Shown piece by piece: positions 53,330 to 64,000 of a stretch of DNA of 64,000 nt. The translations under genes and the position numbers were made by a program. Every line of letters begins with the position of its first letter. The stretch's first letter is position 1. This DNA is from Hepsetus odoe (lineage: Eukaryota > Chordata > Actinopteri > Characiformes > Hepsetidae). The stretch lies in assembly GCA_017165825.1 (NCBI GenBank), contig CM029367.1:14063492-14127491 (forward strand), read 5' to 3'. Under the pieces are notes generated by a model. The model was not told the DNA's origin and ran no database searches. It saw only the letters and a program-made list of their open reading frames with translations.

Positions 53330-53720
53330 CAACCTCTCTGCAGTCTATCGCTGAATTAATCTAGCGGTAAAGCGGGTAACTTCATCTATGAACATGGATT
53401 TCATAGATGGCAAGATATCCACATGACAAGATAAATCTAGGATGTCGAAGCCGAGACAAGATTAAAGACCACGTACTGGAGCACATTAGTGTGGAGAGCC
53501 ATCGTGCCTCTGCATATTAAATTCATTCATTATACGCTGGGGACCATCTGGTCTTCTAAAGATCTCGTCTGGAAATATCCTTACTTATGAAAATGAAAAT
53601 ACCGGCTTCTCAAAGCTGGGCTGACATGATGAGGGCTGTTAGCTTTTTGTTTTATGAGGTATCGCAATGCTAAGCCCCTTTAGGATGACTGAAGGAAAGG
53701 CAATCAGATAATCTATGGCC
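53330..53720. promoter_or_regulatory. Enhancer-like repeat-poor island
   Basis: GCTGAATTAATCTAGCGG near 53350, AGACAAGATTAAAGACCACG, TGCATATTAAATTCATTCAT near 53511. Inverted half-sites GGATTTCATAGATGG / CATCTATGAACATGG near 53384-53410. Repeat-free. Function inferred. Confidence 0.38.
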
Positions 53721-54135
53721 TAGTCATCATCGTTTAGAGCATCAGACTGTCATTATTTTTATTACATAAAGCCTGGATGGAGAATGGTGGAGGTAACCCA
53801 AAGGGCAGTATCAAATACACACCTTCTTCATACTACAGCACAGAAAAAAAATCAACTTTATTACAACTGCCAGCAAAGAGGAAACACTTAGGAATACAGC
53901 CTCAGTCAGTCTCACAAACATGGGTCAGTGCCCATCTTTTCAGGCGTGCCGTTCCATCTTGCTCCATGTAAGCCACCATACGCTTGCGACAACTACTGTG
54001 ACTGACAGCCGATCGCTTGTCTCTGGGACAGCACACTGATGCATTTCATTATAAGCAATTCGGTTATCACCAAAAGTAATTTATCTAACATCCGGCATGT
54101 CATCCTTCAGTCTGTCAGGAGGACCTGATGTGACA

Positions 54136-54157
54136 GGGGGAGAGGGAGAGGGAGAGG

Positions 54158-54255
<98 letters not shown>

Positions 54256-54409
54256 TGCTGACATTTGTACAAGGCATCCTCCCCCTGAATAAGAAAAGAG
54301 ACTGATTATACACTATTATATCTGTGGGGAACACAACCTCTTGGCCTAATCTGGCCAGCAATTGAGCCTGTGCAAACAGAGCAGAGTGAATCCAGGCAAG
54401 TGAGAGATG

Positions 54410-54465
<56 letters not shown>

Positions 54466-54470
54466 AAGAG
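54136..54470. repeat. GA-rich compound tracts
   Basis: GGGAGA and GACAGAGA repeats at 54136-54252 and a (GA)n at about 54415-54465, separated by about 160 bp of unique sequence. Ser-Leu frames through here are artefacts. Confidence 0.92.
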
Positions 54471-55775
54471 AGTGACTGAGGCAAAGAAAGGAAGGGTACG
54501 AGAGGCAGGCACAACACAGGCAGACAGTAAAGCAAACGGTGAAACAAAAAAAAGAATGGAAAAATATAATGACACACACTGGCAAACACTAAGAGCGACT
54601 GGCTCAGACAAAATAACGGCTTAATAGTGACAGATGCAGCTATATTGGAAAAGACGGTCTTAATGAATGAGACAGGCTAAAACAAAGAGAATAAAACAAA
54701 ACACCCAAATGCAAATGTGTGCACAAACTACATGTAAGGAGCGAAAGGAAAAAAAATAAATAAATATATGAGATTGCAGGAGGCGACACAGACACTGTCA
54801 AACATTCAAAAACACACTGATTGGACAGAAGCAAATGCATAGATTCAGCAAGTATCAATTTTCTCAGTTTGAAAGGTCTTGTATATACACACACACCCAG
54901 CCTCGATACTATATGGTCACACAAGCAGACACACACACCTGAAAAGATACAGATCCTGTCATTCTGTCCTCCCCCTGCTCCTCTCAGAGGGAATTACTCA
55001 CCCTGTGCGGAATATTAAAAACAAACAAACAGAGCGAATTCACTTCCTGCCCAAATTATAGCCCAGCTGATTACATCTGACCTCTCACCCTCCTGTCACA
55101 CACCAATCAGAACGGTCCACCCCCTCACAAATACACATGCATGTTAGTTTCTACACAATGTCAGGATGCAGGGTCATATTTACGTCCTATATGTGTTATA
55201 CATGCGGTAGATGAGGGAAAAACAAAACCTCATCAAGAAAAGTAACTTTACAGGAGAAGGAAAGATGTTTTTCACTTTCAATGTACGTAAACGGACTGAG
55301 AGGGAATGAAAGTGATTTCGAAACATTTCTCATTAAATGATAACTGGCATGCTCAAATAATGTTTATAATACATCACAAATGACCTTTTTTCTTTAAAGA
55401 ATATGTAAATAACATATAGAATAATTGTCTAAGCCTAATTCTCAATCTTAATCTTAGTATAGATTTTAGTGCTGAAAAATACGTGTACATGAACACGTGC
55501 TTTTCTGAACATATTTTGATCTCATCAGTACTTTAAGAACACAGGATCCGCATGTTTCATTACAAATCGAGCATAATAAGATCTGTTTGATTTTATTCAG
55601 TGCAGGCAGTGTGTGAATCACTTTCATAGCACATTCACTGAGGAACCATAACATGTATCCTGAAAGTTTTTTTAATATTGTGATATTATAATCATTGCCA
55701 TATTGCCCATCCTCAGTCATACAATATACATATATCAACACATCCTCTCAATCCACTCCAACCATCAAATCCCAG
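54471..55775. other. Intronic stretch, nothing recognised
   Basis: Unique AT-rich DNA with short CA runs near 54885-54940. Confidence 0.45.
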
Positions 55776-55777
55776 AC

Positions 55778-55955
55778 CAGTAGGTTGCCCTGGGGTACCC
55801 TTTAGCAAGGTACTGTCCCCTCACTGCTCCCCGGGCAGCTTTAAATAGCTGCCCCCTGCTGCACAGTGTGTATGCGTAAAAAGCATAGTAAGCATTTTGT
55901 TGTGTTTCTCTGTGTGCTGTGCTCACCACAAATGCTTACGTTCACTTCACTTCAA
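55778..55955 (+). mobile_element. SINE family B, head missing
   Basis: GTAGGTTGCCCTGGGGTACC, TAGCAAGGTACTGTCCCC, CACTGCTCCCCGGGCAGC and GCTGCCCCCTGCTGCACAG follow the family B body seen at 60828-61100. The tRNA-like promoter half is absent, so a 5'-truncated or recombined copy. Confidence 0.7.
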
Positions 55956-56154
55956 ATAACTGCAATTTAGAACCATGTCTATAGGCCTGTTTCTGATCAT
56001 TAACATTCTGTAGCATTGATTATTAAATGCTGAAACATTTGATGTCTGTAAAGTCGGAATCATTTATTGCTCATGAGAAAGAATACTCCTGATTTCCTTT
56101 TCACCTCATGATATATATAAAACAAACATAGAACAAAACATAAGTATGCACACA

Positions 56155-56462
56155 CAGCCAAACACACACAAACACATACATACACTCACACACACACTCA
56201 CTTTGGCTTCAGTAGCAGGATGGGCAGGGAGGAAGGATATGGCTGTCTTGCAGGATACGATGAACTAGGATTTGGGTCATGACTCATGAACCTAATATTG
56301 CCATGAGTGACATCATTCCATACTATGCGGTCAGACATAGTTAGCCTTGCTGATCTTGCCCTGGTCAGATTCAAAGTACATAAACATCATCTTAGAGAGT
56401 ACAAGGTTAAATAAATAAATGAAGAATATAATCTGACACACACACACACACACACACACGCA
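56155..56462. repeat. CA-rich runs
   Basis: Imperfect CACA repeats at 56150-56200 and (CA)n at 56437-56462, with unique sequence between. Confidence 0.85.
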
Positions 56463-56509
56463 GCAAGGTTGCTCACTTTTGCCTATACATAATATCATCC
56501 TAAACCAAC

Positions 56510-56730
56510 ATTTAAGGGAATTGTTCTGGAGCGGAATGCAATTTCTGCTGCCATTACCTCAGGATCCGTTAATTCCTCCCGTCTGACGTGCTTGAATATT
56601 CACGGGCCCAAAAAAAGAACGGGCCGAGAGAGTAAATGGGTGTTTAATTGGGCTTAATTTGGCCTGATTTCCCCTCATTACCATGACGCGCGTGTCAGTC
56701 AGGCGCTGCTGCGGAGGTGAGGGGTCACGG
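56510..56730. promoter_or_regulatory. Enhancer-like repeat-poor island
   Basis: CTGCCATTACCTCAGGATCC, GTTAATTCCTCCCG near 56568, CTTGAATATTCACGGGCCC, TGTTTAATTGGGCTTAATTT near 56641 and CATTACCATGACGCG. A dense, GC-balanced block with several homeodomain-type cores. Function inferred. Confidence 0.42.
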
Positions 56731-57045
56731 AGAGAGAGTGCTGCTTCACACCGCTCTACACACCGAACACACTCTTCCCAGACAGACGATCTGTCATTCG
56801 CCGTGACACCTGGACACTGACTGCCTTTATTACCCTTCTGCTCAAATACACTCTCTTCCTCTCTCCCTCTGTCACCTATCCACACATAGTCTCTCCGACA
56901 CATTCTCGCACATATTCCACTTTCTTACAGCCTCTCTCAGTGTCTGCCTCCCTTCACTTGTGCATGCGCACTTACACACACAGACACTCAAGTCCCTCAG
57001 TTGCACTCTGTCCATTATCCCTCCTCAAAAATACATGCCACTCTG

Positions 57046-57079
<34 letters not shown>

Positions 57080-57517
57080 TTCTCCTTACTCTCAGTATGT
57101 CAGTCACAAGCTCTGTACGTTCTCACGTACATTCTCATCTTTGACACACATTCTGTCCCAATGCTGGTGGTTACTATGGTCAGTGTGTGAAGTACAGCAG
57201 ACAGTTTAATACACTACTTAATAAAAGTTCAAGCTCTTCCTTGAATATAATCCTGTTGGCAAGGAGTGCCCAGTCTTCCTGTCCCAATACCAAATTACAC
57301 CAGCTCTCATCGAACACATCTGATTGTCGGATGTAAAAGACTTCAGGGACATGTAAATATTATACCCATGTGTGTTGGATCTGAAATCTAAAGGGTGGGA
57401 GGTTTATTGGAAGGAACTGTGCTGCTCCAAAGAACATTACAGCTTAAAAGCCACTGGAATCAATGGTCATGTTGATCAATGGACATGATCAAGGTGTATT
57501 ACACTGTGTATTACACT
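56731..57517. other. Intronic stretch with (CT)n
   Basis: (CT)n at 57048-57077. Unique DNA otherwise. No exon recognised. Confidence 0.5.
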
Positions 57518-57528
57518 GTAACTATTAT

Positions 57529-59400
57529 GATTCTTCTTCCTTTTCGGCTGCTCCCATAAGGGGTCGCCATAGCACATCAACAGTCACCATTTCTTTCTGT
57601 GCTCTGCATCTTCCTCCTTCAAACTGCTCGCATGTCCTCTCTCACAACATCCATAAACCTCCTCTTTGGTTTTCCTCTTCTCCTCTTTCCTTGCAACTCC
57701 ATCCTCAGCATCCTTCTCTCAAAATAATCCTCGTCTCACCTTGTACATGTCCATATCTATGCAACCTTGCTTCTCTAACTGTCTCTAAAATGTCTAACCT
57801 GAACCATCCTTCTAAAATACTAATTTCTAATCCTGTCCACCCTCGTCACACCCAACAAAAATCTCAGCATCTTTAACTTAACACCTCCAGCTCTACTGCC
57901 TTTCTTTTCATAAGCACCACTGTCTCTTACCCATATAGTATAGTTGGTCTTGTTACCGGGCGGTAAACCTTTCCTTTCACTATTGCTGGTCATAGATCAC
58001 TCCAGCCATTCATCTCCAACCATTCCAACCTGCCTGAACTCACTTCTTCACCTCTCTTCCACACTCCGTATTACCGCTGAACTGTTGATCCCAAGTATTT
58101 AAATTCCTCCACCTTTGTCTATTCTACTCCCTGCATATCTACTCTGCTTCCCTACCCTTCGTTGACGCTCATGTATTCTCTCTTCCTGGGTCACTATCCT
58201 CACATCCAAAATTCATTCTCTCTCTCTCTCTCTCTTTCTCTCTCATTTCATTCATTCATCAGCCCCTTTCCATCTGCTCAACACGTCCTACTCGTTCGTG
58301 AGAATGTTTCTATTGCCATCCTTTATCGTCCTGACCTGCTGCACATCTTTCCCAGCTTTGTCTCTCTGCCTAGCCAGTATAGGTTTTTTTCTCCTTCATT
58401 ACTGTTGAACCTCTCATGCAATTTACCATATGTCTTATCTTTATACTTCGCCACTGCTTTCTTCGCCCTGAGCTCCATGTCCTTGTACTCCTGTCTACTT
58501 TCTACATCTCTCTGACCATCCCATTTCATCTTCTATTGCCTCTTCTTCAGTATACACTCCTGAACTTCTGGGTTCCATCACCAGGTTTCCATATCTTCCG
58601 TCTTACTTCCAGATGTCACACAAAGTACATTTCTAGCTGTCTGCCTTACCACTTTTGCGGTAGTTGCCCAGCAATCTGGCAAGCTAGCTCCCAGTGCCTG
58701 TTGTATCTCCTGCCTGAATTTCAATTTGCAGTCTTCCTACTACAGCTTCCACCATTTGATCCTCAACCCTGCCCTCATTTTCCTCTTCTTCTTGACTTTC
58801 TAGATCATCCTACAGACCACCATCCTATACTGTTTAGCTACACTCTCCCCATCACTACTTTGCAGTCTCCACTCACCTTTAGACTGACCCTCCTGCAAAG
58901 GATATAATCCACCTGTGTGCATCTTCCTCCACTCTTATACGCCACCCTGTGCTCGTCCCTCCTCTGAAGTATTTACTAAAGCCCTTTCCATCCTTTTGAC
59001 CTTCAGCTCACTTCCTCTGTTTGACAATACATCTTCCTTCAGGTGAAACACCTACCCCATTCCTCCTTCCATTCAACTCTCTCTGTTTTCCAGTCATGCT
59101 GCCAACATTCAAAGATCCTACCCTCATTTTCACTCTCCCACACTTCCTCCTGCCTCTGGACATACCTTCCTCCACTTCTTCTTATACTTTGGCCAACAGT
59201 AGTCCTATTTCCACCAGCACCCTCTAGGCTTACAGCACTGGTGGCCAAGAAAGTTTGGAAGTCTGTTTGGTTGTCCGCATATTAATTTGGCAAAAGTTTT
59301 ACACCGGATGCCCTTCCTGACATAACCCTCCCCGTTCATCCGGACTTGGGACCAGCACGAAGAAATACACTGGCTTGTGCATCCCTAGTGGCTGGGTTCA
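57529..59400 (-). mobile_element. RTE-like LINE, internally deleted, with 11-bp target duplication
   Basis: Same family as 27208-31187, opposite strand. GTAACTATTAT at 57518-57528 and 59401-59411 is a perfect target duplication. Minus-strand order: 5' end AACCCAGCCACTAGGGATGC at 59396, truncated endonuclease, linker with WWW-region equivalent, a frame MKWDGQRDVESRQEYKDMELR (58529 downwards), C-terminal region, and 3' end CGACCCCTTATGGGAGCAG then GAAGAAGAA at 57529-57570. The reverse transcriptase core is missing: the junction near 58180 joins sequence equivalent to about 28816 directly to about 30191 of the other copy. The endonuclease also has at least one deletion (near 59080). Both true ends are present in only 1.87 kb. 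Confidence 0.88.
58218..58245. repeat. (CT)n microsatellite inside the LINE
   Basis: A short CT repeat grown from the GAGAGAAAAAGAAG-like part of the LINE (compare about 28770), near the deletion junction. Confidence 0.75.
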
Positions 59401-59430
59401 GTAACTATTATACTATAAAATTTTATTACT

Positions 59431-59474
59431 GGGTGTGTGTGTGTGTGTGTGTGTATATATACACACACACACAT

Positions 59475-59563
<89 letters not shown>
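59431..59563. repeat. (GT)n-(TA)n-(CA)n-(TA)n-(CA)n palindromic microsatellite
   Basis: GT run, TATATATA, CA run, ATTATATATATATA, then a long CA run. The first three parts are self-complementary. The final CA run joins directly to the Tc1 derivative. Confidence 0.92.
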
Positions 59564-59569
<6 letters not shown>

Positions 59570-60067
59570 CTGTGCAAAAGTTTTAGGCAGGTGTGGAAAA
59601 AATGCTGTAAACAAAGAATGCTTTCAGAAATGGAAGTGTTAATCATTTATTTTCATCAGTCAACAACATGCAGTGAATGAACAAAAGAGAAATATATTTG
59701 GTGTGACCACCCTTTGCCTTCATAACAGCATCAATTCCTCTAGGTACACCTGCACACAGTTTTTGAAGGAACTCGGCTGGTAGGTTGTTCCAAACATCTT
59801 GGAGAACTAACCACAGATCTTCTGTGGATGTAGGCTTCCTCACATCCTTCTGTCTCTTCATGTAATCCAGACACACTGGATGATGTTGAGATCAGGGCTC
59901 TGTGGGGGCCAGAAGAACTGATGCTGGTTTGAAGGCAAAAGGTAGTGACACCAAGTATTGATTTGATTTAGATTTTTCTTTTGTTCGCTCACTTTGCATT
60001 TTGTAAATTGATAAAAATAAACAATCATTATTTATATTTCTGGAAGCATTCTTTGTTTACAGCATTT
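59564..60067 (-). mobile_element. Internally deleted Tc1-like element (MITE-like), copy 3, right end lost
   Basis: Starts ACAGTACTGTGCAAAAGTTT directly after a (CA)n. The interior is as in copies 1 and 2, with the same deletion junction between the TCAATATTTGGTGT block and the transposase C-terminus, whose minus frame ends KAKGGHTKY. The outer about 40 bp of the right inverted repeat is missing: after GTTTACAGCATT the sequence is a TA/GT repeat. It could no longer be cut out normally. Confidence 0.88.
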
Positions 60068-60595
60068 ATTATATATATGTGTGTGTGTAACTAGATCAGA
60101 ATATTTCAATCTCTTATGCATGGATTTAATCTTTTTTCAATGATTCCAGAAGGGGTTTCAAGCTCATGAAAGACAGGGCAGGTACACTCTCTGTTTAAAG
60201 AGTAAAATTGGAGAAATCAGGGGCAAGTGAGACTACCCAAGAGTGCAGCTGACCTCAGCCCAAATCCCCACATTCATCAGAAGCTGAACAAGAAGTGGTA
60301 TACAAAGTCTGATGGGTTTTTTTCCCAGTCTCTTGCACACACACTGAGACACACACGCATATACACACACATACACTGAACTTTGATTGAACCTGAGACC
60401 AGTGACCAGGTCATCTGCGAGGCCAAATTCTACATAGCGTACCCAAACACACAGACACACAGCCTAATCCTATTTCTGAAATGGTAAGGCACCTGCAGCC
60501 CTTGATCAAGAGCAGTGTGTGTACGGCAGTTTAAGATGGCTATAGGGATCACCTGCTTTGGCTACACCAAATAAGCCTTGCTTAAACCTGCACAC
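60068..60595. other. Intronic stretch, nothing recognised
   Basis: Unique DNA with short CA runs near 60345-60375. Confidence 0.4.
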
Positions 60596-60599
60596 TAAT

Positions 60600-60818
60600 T
60601 CCCTTCAGCATATGCTGCAGAAGCAAACACCACTGAAAGCCTCTTACACACCTGTGAACCGCTCTCAACTTTTTTCCTCATGCACTGCCATATAAACTCA
60701 GTTCTGCAGGCCTGCTGAGGCAGCCTTTCATGGACCATTCATGGAGATGTCCTAACAGGTGGAATGCTCAGAGGCCTATTTAAGCGCTAATTAAAAGTTA
60801 AGCATTTTTGAAAGTTCA
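60600..60818. promoter_or_regulatory. Weak enhancer-like island
   Basis: CAGCATATGCTGCAGAAGC, GGCCTATTTAAGCGCTAATT and TAAAAGTTAAGCATTTTTGA within a unique block. Composition-based. Confidence 0.25.
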
Positions 60819-60827
60819 ATCATTACA

Positions 60828-61100
60828 CCACGGGGCAGTGGTGGCCTAGTGGTTAAGGAGTTGGCCCTGCATCAGAAGACTGTGGGTTCGATTCCCTCAC
60901 AAGTAGGTTGCCCTGAGGTACCCCTGAGCAAGGTACCGTCCCTGTCACTGCTCCCCGGGCACTTTCAATAGCTGCCCACTGCTGCACGGTGTTTGTGTGC
61001 ATGGGTTAAAAGCAGAGGTCCAATTTCGTTGTGGTTCATGGTGTGCAGTGCTGTGCCCTCGCAATGACAAGAGTTGTCACTTTCACTTTTTTTTCCACTT
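60828..61100 (+). mobile_element. tRNA-derived SINE, family B, best preserved copy
   Basis: A box TGGCCTAGTGG at 60842-60852, B box GGTTCGATTCC at 60885-60895, then GTAGGTTGCCCTGAGGTACC, ACTGCTCCCCGGGCACTTTC, GCTGCACGGTGTTTGTGTGC and a tail ending GTCACTTTCACTTTT. A possible 8-bp duplication TCATTACA lies at 60820-60827 and 61101-61108. The first part of the body is shared with family C (31242-31490), but the 3' half is different. Confidence 0.85.
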
Positions 61101-62450
61101 TCATTACATTTGCATTTACATTGCTCTTCTAAGCTAGCCGGAAAGGTTTTAAAAAGGTATATCTTCACTGACTGCTCTCAGTCTCACACATTGCTCGCTG
61201 CCTCTGGTTGATGGTTCAGCCTCCGACTGAACTGTTCCCAGGCCCCTGTGTGCAGGTTTTACAGCAGTTATGGTTGAAAGGCTTTTATACAGAGAGAGAT
61301 AGCACCGAGATGTAGTCTGCTGGGGCTTACCGAGGAAAGTGAGACATGTCCATCAACTCTCGCTCCTCTTACCCACTCATGCACTCTAATACACACAGTC
61401 ACAAACACACGCACACTCTCTCTCTCTCTCTCTCATACACAAAGTGCACAGGCAGTCAGAGTTCAGCCAGGCTTTATAAAGCGACATGCATGCAGAGGCA
61501 TATACACACACACACACAAACACACGCATCTTTGAGTGGTCATTTGCTCGCTCACAAACGCACAGATACACCAAGTAGTGAGTGAGGATCACAAGCAACA
61601 CATCGCATATGATACTTCTTCACAGTGTCCATCTGCCTCTACCAGCTGAAAGAAATAAAGTGCTATCTGTCCAACTGAACAACACATAAAATAAAAGCAC
61701 ATTTACTGTGACCCTAGGTTCTGTTTTTAAGTTGGGCGTAAGAAGCCAACCATGCTGTCATACTCATGTGGTGCCATCAAACGCTAAGCTGGGACAATAT
61801 CACCTCCCAGAATTTCTTTATACTGCTGATACACTCCTCATGTGAAAACCCCAAGCTTGACATTCTTCATAGAAGTGGAACACAGCCCTCCCAGTGGGCC
61901 TTGGTGGTACTGCAAGGGGCAGGTGAGAGCCTTTTTCCTTATTAAAATAAATGTATATATATAGTTAACCAAACACAACTTTAAATAACTTTAGATTTTT
62001 CCAAAAATAAGACATTATGTTTAGGTTGAGCAATTTGACTAGTCTGACTGAGTCTGGTCTGGAAGATGATGCAACTGAAACAGCTAGCTAGGTAGCTAGA
62101 TAGGACATTCGTATGGAACTTTCTTTCGCAAACACAGAAACAAAGACAACGACAAAGAAATGGTTAAATGTTCAGAAACCAAAATAAACGGTAGAAAAAA
62201 AACTGCTTAAACATGAACAATATATATAACACTTTTTCTGGTTTTCAAAAATTGAGCAAAATGACATGTTTCAATACCATTCAAAATGAATAAATAAACA
62301 ATAATAAACAAAATAACTTCTTCTGTTTAAGGACCAAGTCTTTCCTGTCATCTACTGGCCATACAAGACACTAGAAGACCTGGTTTAAATGCTGCTCCCT
62401 TGACAAACCACAAAATAAAGCCCATTTTCAGTTCACTTAAAACTTTGCCA
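61101..62450. other. Intronic stretch with short CA and TC runs
   Basis: (TC)n at about 61417-61433 and CA runs at about 61504-61525. Otherwise unique AT-rich DNA with no exon or transposon recognised. Confidence 0.5.
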
Positions 62451-62455
62451 GTGCA

Positions 62456-63180
62456 AAACCTTCCGTTTGTCCCCTCTGAAGAAGTCCTTGGCTAACCTGG
62501 CAGTGTGGTTTCAACCACTCTTTTACTGCACAATTAAGTTCCTCTTGAATAATTTGCCTGCATTTTTCTGTAAATTGCTTCTGTAGACTTTAGGATTGAT
62601 CTGGCTGTTGCCACCATGATTTACATCTTCAGTGAAGTTAACAGAGCCTGTTCTAAAAGCAGCCATGCAAGCCCAAGTCACCACTCTACCTTCGCCATGC
62701 TTCACATTGGAGCTTGTAGGTTTTGGATCAAATTCTTTCTCCGTCCACACTCTGGCTTTTCCAACACTTTGGTAGAAATTAATCTGTCTCCTTAGTCTGT
62801 CTGTGCCCAATACCCAATACCTTTGTACTTTTTTCCTACTTTTCCAGTTCTAACTGCTGAGGAGTGTTGATATGGCTTCTGTATATCTGCTCTTTGAAGT
62901 CTACTTTAAAAGCTGATCATGATACTTAGGTCCTTGCCATGTGAAGGTCTTCCATGATTTCACTAAATGTTGCTTTGAGTTTTTTCTTATTACTCTAACA
63001 TCGTGTCCCTCTTCAGCTGTTGGTTTGATCGACTGGTTTAGGTCCTGGAGTTCAAGAACGCTAAAGTTTTCCTTCTTTTTCAGAAGATTCCAAATAGCCG
63101 TCCAGTGTTTATGAAATGATTCTAATAGATTTTCTAATAGATTTCTCCTTTCTCAGTTTCAGAATGGCATGCAGAATGGC
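62456..63180 (-). mobile_element. Tc1-like transposase fossil, another family
   Basis: On the minus strand 62523-62810 reads ARVWTEKEFDPKPTSSNVKHG, TWACMAAFRTGSVNF, LQKNAGKLFKRNLIVQ, matching the 'VW.K.....P.N..PTVKHGGGSVM.WGC.AASG.G' stretch of Tc1-like transposases, where TWACM has replaced the usual WGC block. Upstream sequence to 63180 decodes only as broken N-terminal pieces (LHAILKLRKEKS). The catalytic triad is not complete. Confidence 0.7.
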
Positions 63181-63289
63181 ATACCCCCACAGACATCTCC
63201 CTGGTCCTCATGTAGGTCACCTGACAGAGGTAGCTTCAAAGATTAAATTTAAAGCTTCATATATGAGTTGATTTCAAAGCAATTTACAG

Positions 63290-63515
63290 TTTAATCGCTC
63301 ATTCTAAGATGACAAACCTTTGTAACAACAGTTCTCAGACTCTAATGTTCAAACACTTTTACTCACTTGAAAAATTGGGAGGTTGGATACACAACGTGGC
63401 TTTTTTGCAAGGTGCAATTTTACACATCGAGATGTAAATACCAGGAAATAAAAGTTAAAAATCTCATCTGTCAAGTCAGATTCATCTTTTGATCTCAAAC
63501 CCATATGTCTTTTGC
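63290..63515 (+). mobile_element. Tc1-type 3' end fragment
   Basis: AATGTTCAAACACTTTTACT, ACTTGAAAAATTGGGAGGTT, GATGTAAATACCAGGAAATA and CATCTTTTGATCTCAAACCC are in the order of the 3' untranslated end of a common fish Tc1-like family (family knowledge). Opposite in orientation to the transposase fossil at 62456-63180, so a separate insertion or rearranged piece. The very end (the family's terminal repeat) is not seen. Confidence 0.55.
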
Positions 63516-64000
63516 TGTTCTGCACGCAAATTCCCTCCTTTTGAAGAGGATTGTAAAAGTTGATAGGGAAAAAAAAAAAGATTCATTAATTTACATTTCA
63601 AGTTATTTACTCACCAGCTGAGTTATGCTAATAAAATGCTGTTTGTGGAATACTCTGAGCATTATGGTGATGACAGCTGACAGCTGACAGCATGACTTTT
63701 AAACACAGTTTAAAAAAATGCAGTGAAACTTTTTTTAGAATCCTTTTTTTAGAATTTTTTAGAAGAAAGTTTTTGTTTTTTTCTACCGTTTCCTTTGGTT
63801 TAAGAATATTTAACAAATTAAATATTATTAAATTATTTACAATAATGTATTATTATTATTATTATTATTATTATTACATCATTGTAATGTTATTATTTAT
63901 ATTATTGTTATTATTATGTAATAGACTAAGTGTAGCAATGGTCCATATAATTATTTATTGAAAACTTTAAAATCCTATGTTATTTTGCTTTTCCCCACTG
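63516..64000. repeat. AT-rich DNA with (ATT)n tracts
   Basis: (ATT)n at about 63850-63877, more ATT runs to 63918, and T-rich sequence at 63726-63782. No gene. Confidence 0.8.

Larger units (their letters stand above)
21491..64000 (-). other. camkmt: Probable giant camkmt intron (>42.5 kb, open-ended)
   Basis: No camkmt exon, and no other host exon that I recognise, lies from 21491 to the window end. If the gene is intact this is one intron filled with enhancer-like islands and transposons. I searched for the expected '..SFDNTGNV' exon in reverse complement and did not see it. A diverged or very short exon could still have been missed. Confidence 0.6.

Noticed and set aside
57463..58907. Long plus-strand frames (up to 163 codons) over the second LINE
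   Set aside because: Antisense to the LINE, which is on the minus strand with a matching target duplication and conserved ends.

Overview
This is vertebrate genomic DNA, almost certainly from a teleost fish. The signs are hundreds of (CA)n, (GA)n and (GT)n microsatellite units, many decayed Tc1-like DNA transposons, fish-type tRNA-derived SINEs with LINE-like tails, and an RTE-type LINE with a GAA-rich 3' end. A lineage cannot be fixed from sequence alone. No prokaryotic genes, CRISPR arrays or plasmid features are present. Most long open frames are simple repeats read in frame (Ser-Leu, His-Thr, Cys-Val runs) and are not genes.

The only host gene recognised is camkmt (calmodulin-lysine N-methyltransferase), on the minus strand. 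Five consecutive internal coding exons lie at 21430-21490, 19713-19767, 17426-17489, 13134-13200 and 10338-10412 (in transcript order). All have AG/GT borders, their phases join without a shift, and together they encode the S-adenosylmethionine-binding core: ELGGG motif I, the acidic DGNEKA segment and the FDVVLCAD segment. Exons before and after these were not found, so the intron upstream of 21490 exceeds 42.5 kb and the intron downstream of 10338 exceeds 10.3 kb. The whole window therefore probably lies inside camkmt.

The introns hold two other layers. The first is a set of about twenty unique, repeat-poor islands rich in homeodomain-type ATTA sites (for example 7770-8010, 9125-9425, 11225-11540, 15715-16185, 17795-18010, 43800-44000, 44300-44580, 51450-51880, 56510-56730). 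They look like developmental enhancers. In vertebrates CAMKMT is the neighbour of SIX3/SIX2, so these are candidates for long-range six3/six2 control elements housed in a bystander gene; this is inference.

The second layer is mobile DNA. There are two RTE-like LINE copies with target-site duplications (27208-31187 plus strand; 57529-59400 minus strand) and a LINE 3' fragment. There is a solo LTR with a 5-bp duplication and nested hairpins (12192-12467). Three copies of one internally deleted Tc1 derivative are present (3602-4154, 29356-29909, 59564-60067), with fossils of at least five other Tc1-like families. Three SINE families are present, one copy having a perfect 12-bp duplication (31242-31490). 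Nested insertions give a relative order: LINE first, then the Tc1 derivative and a second retroelement-like insert within it.
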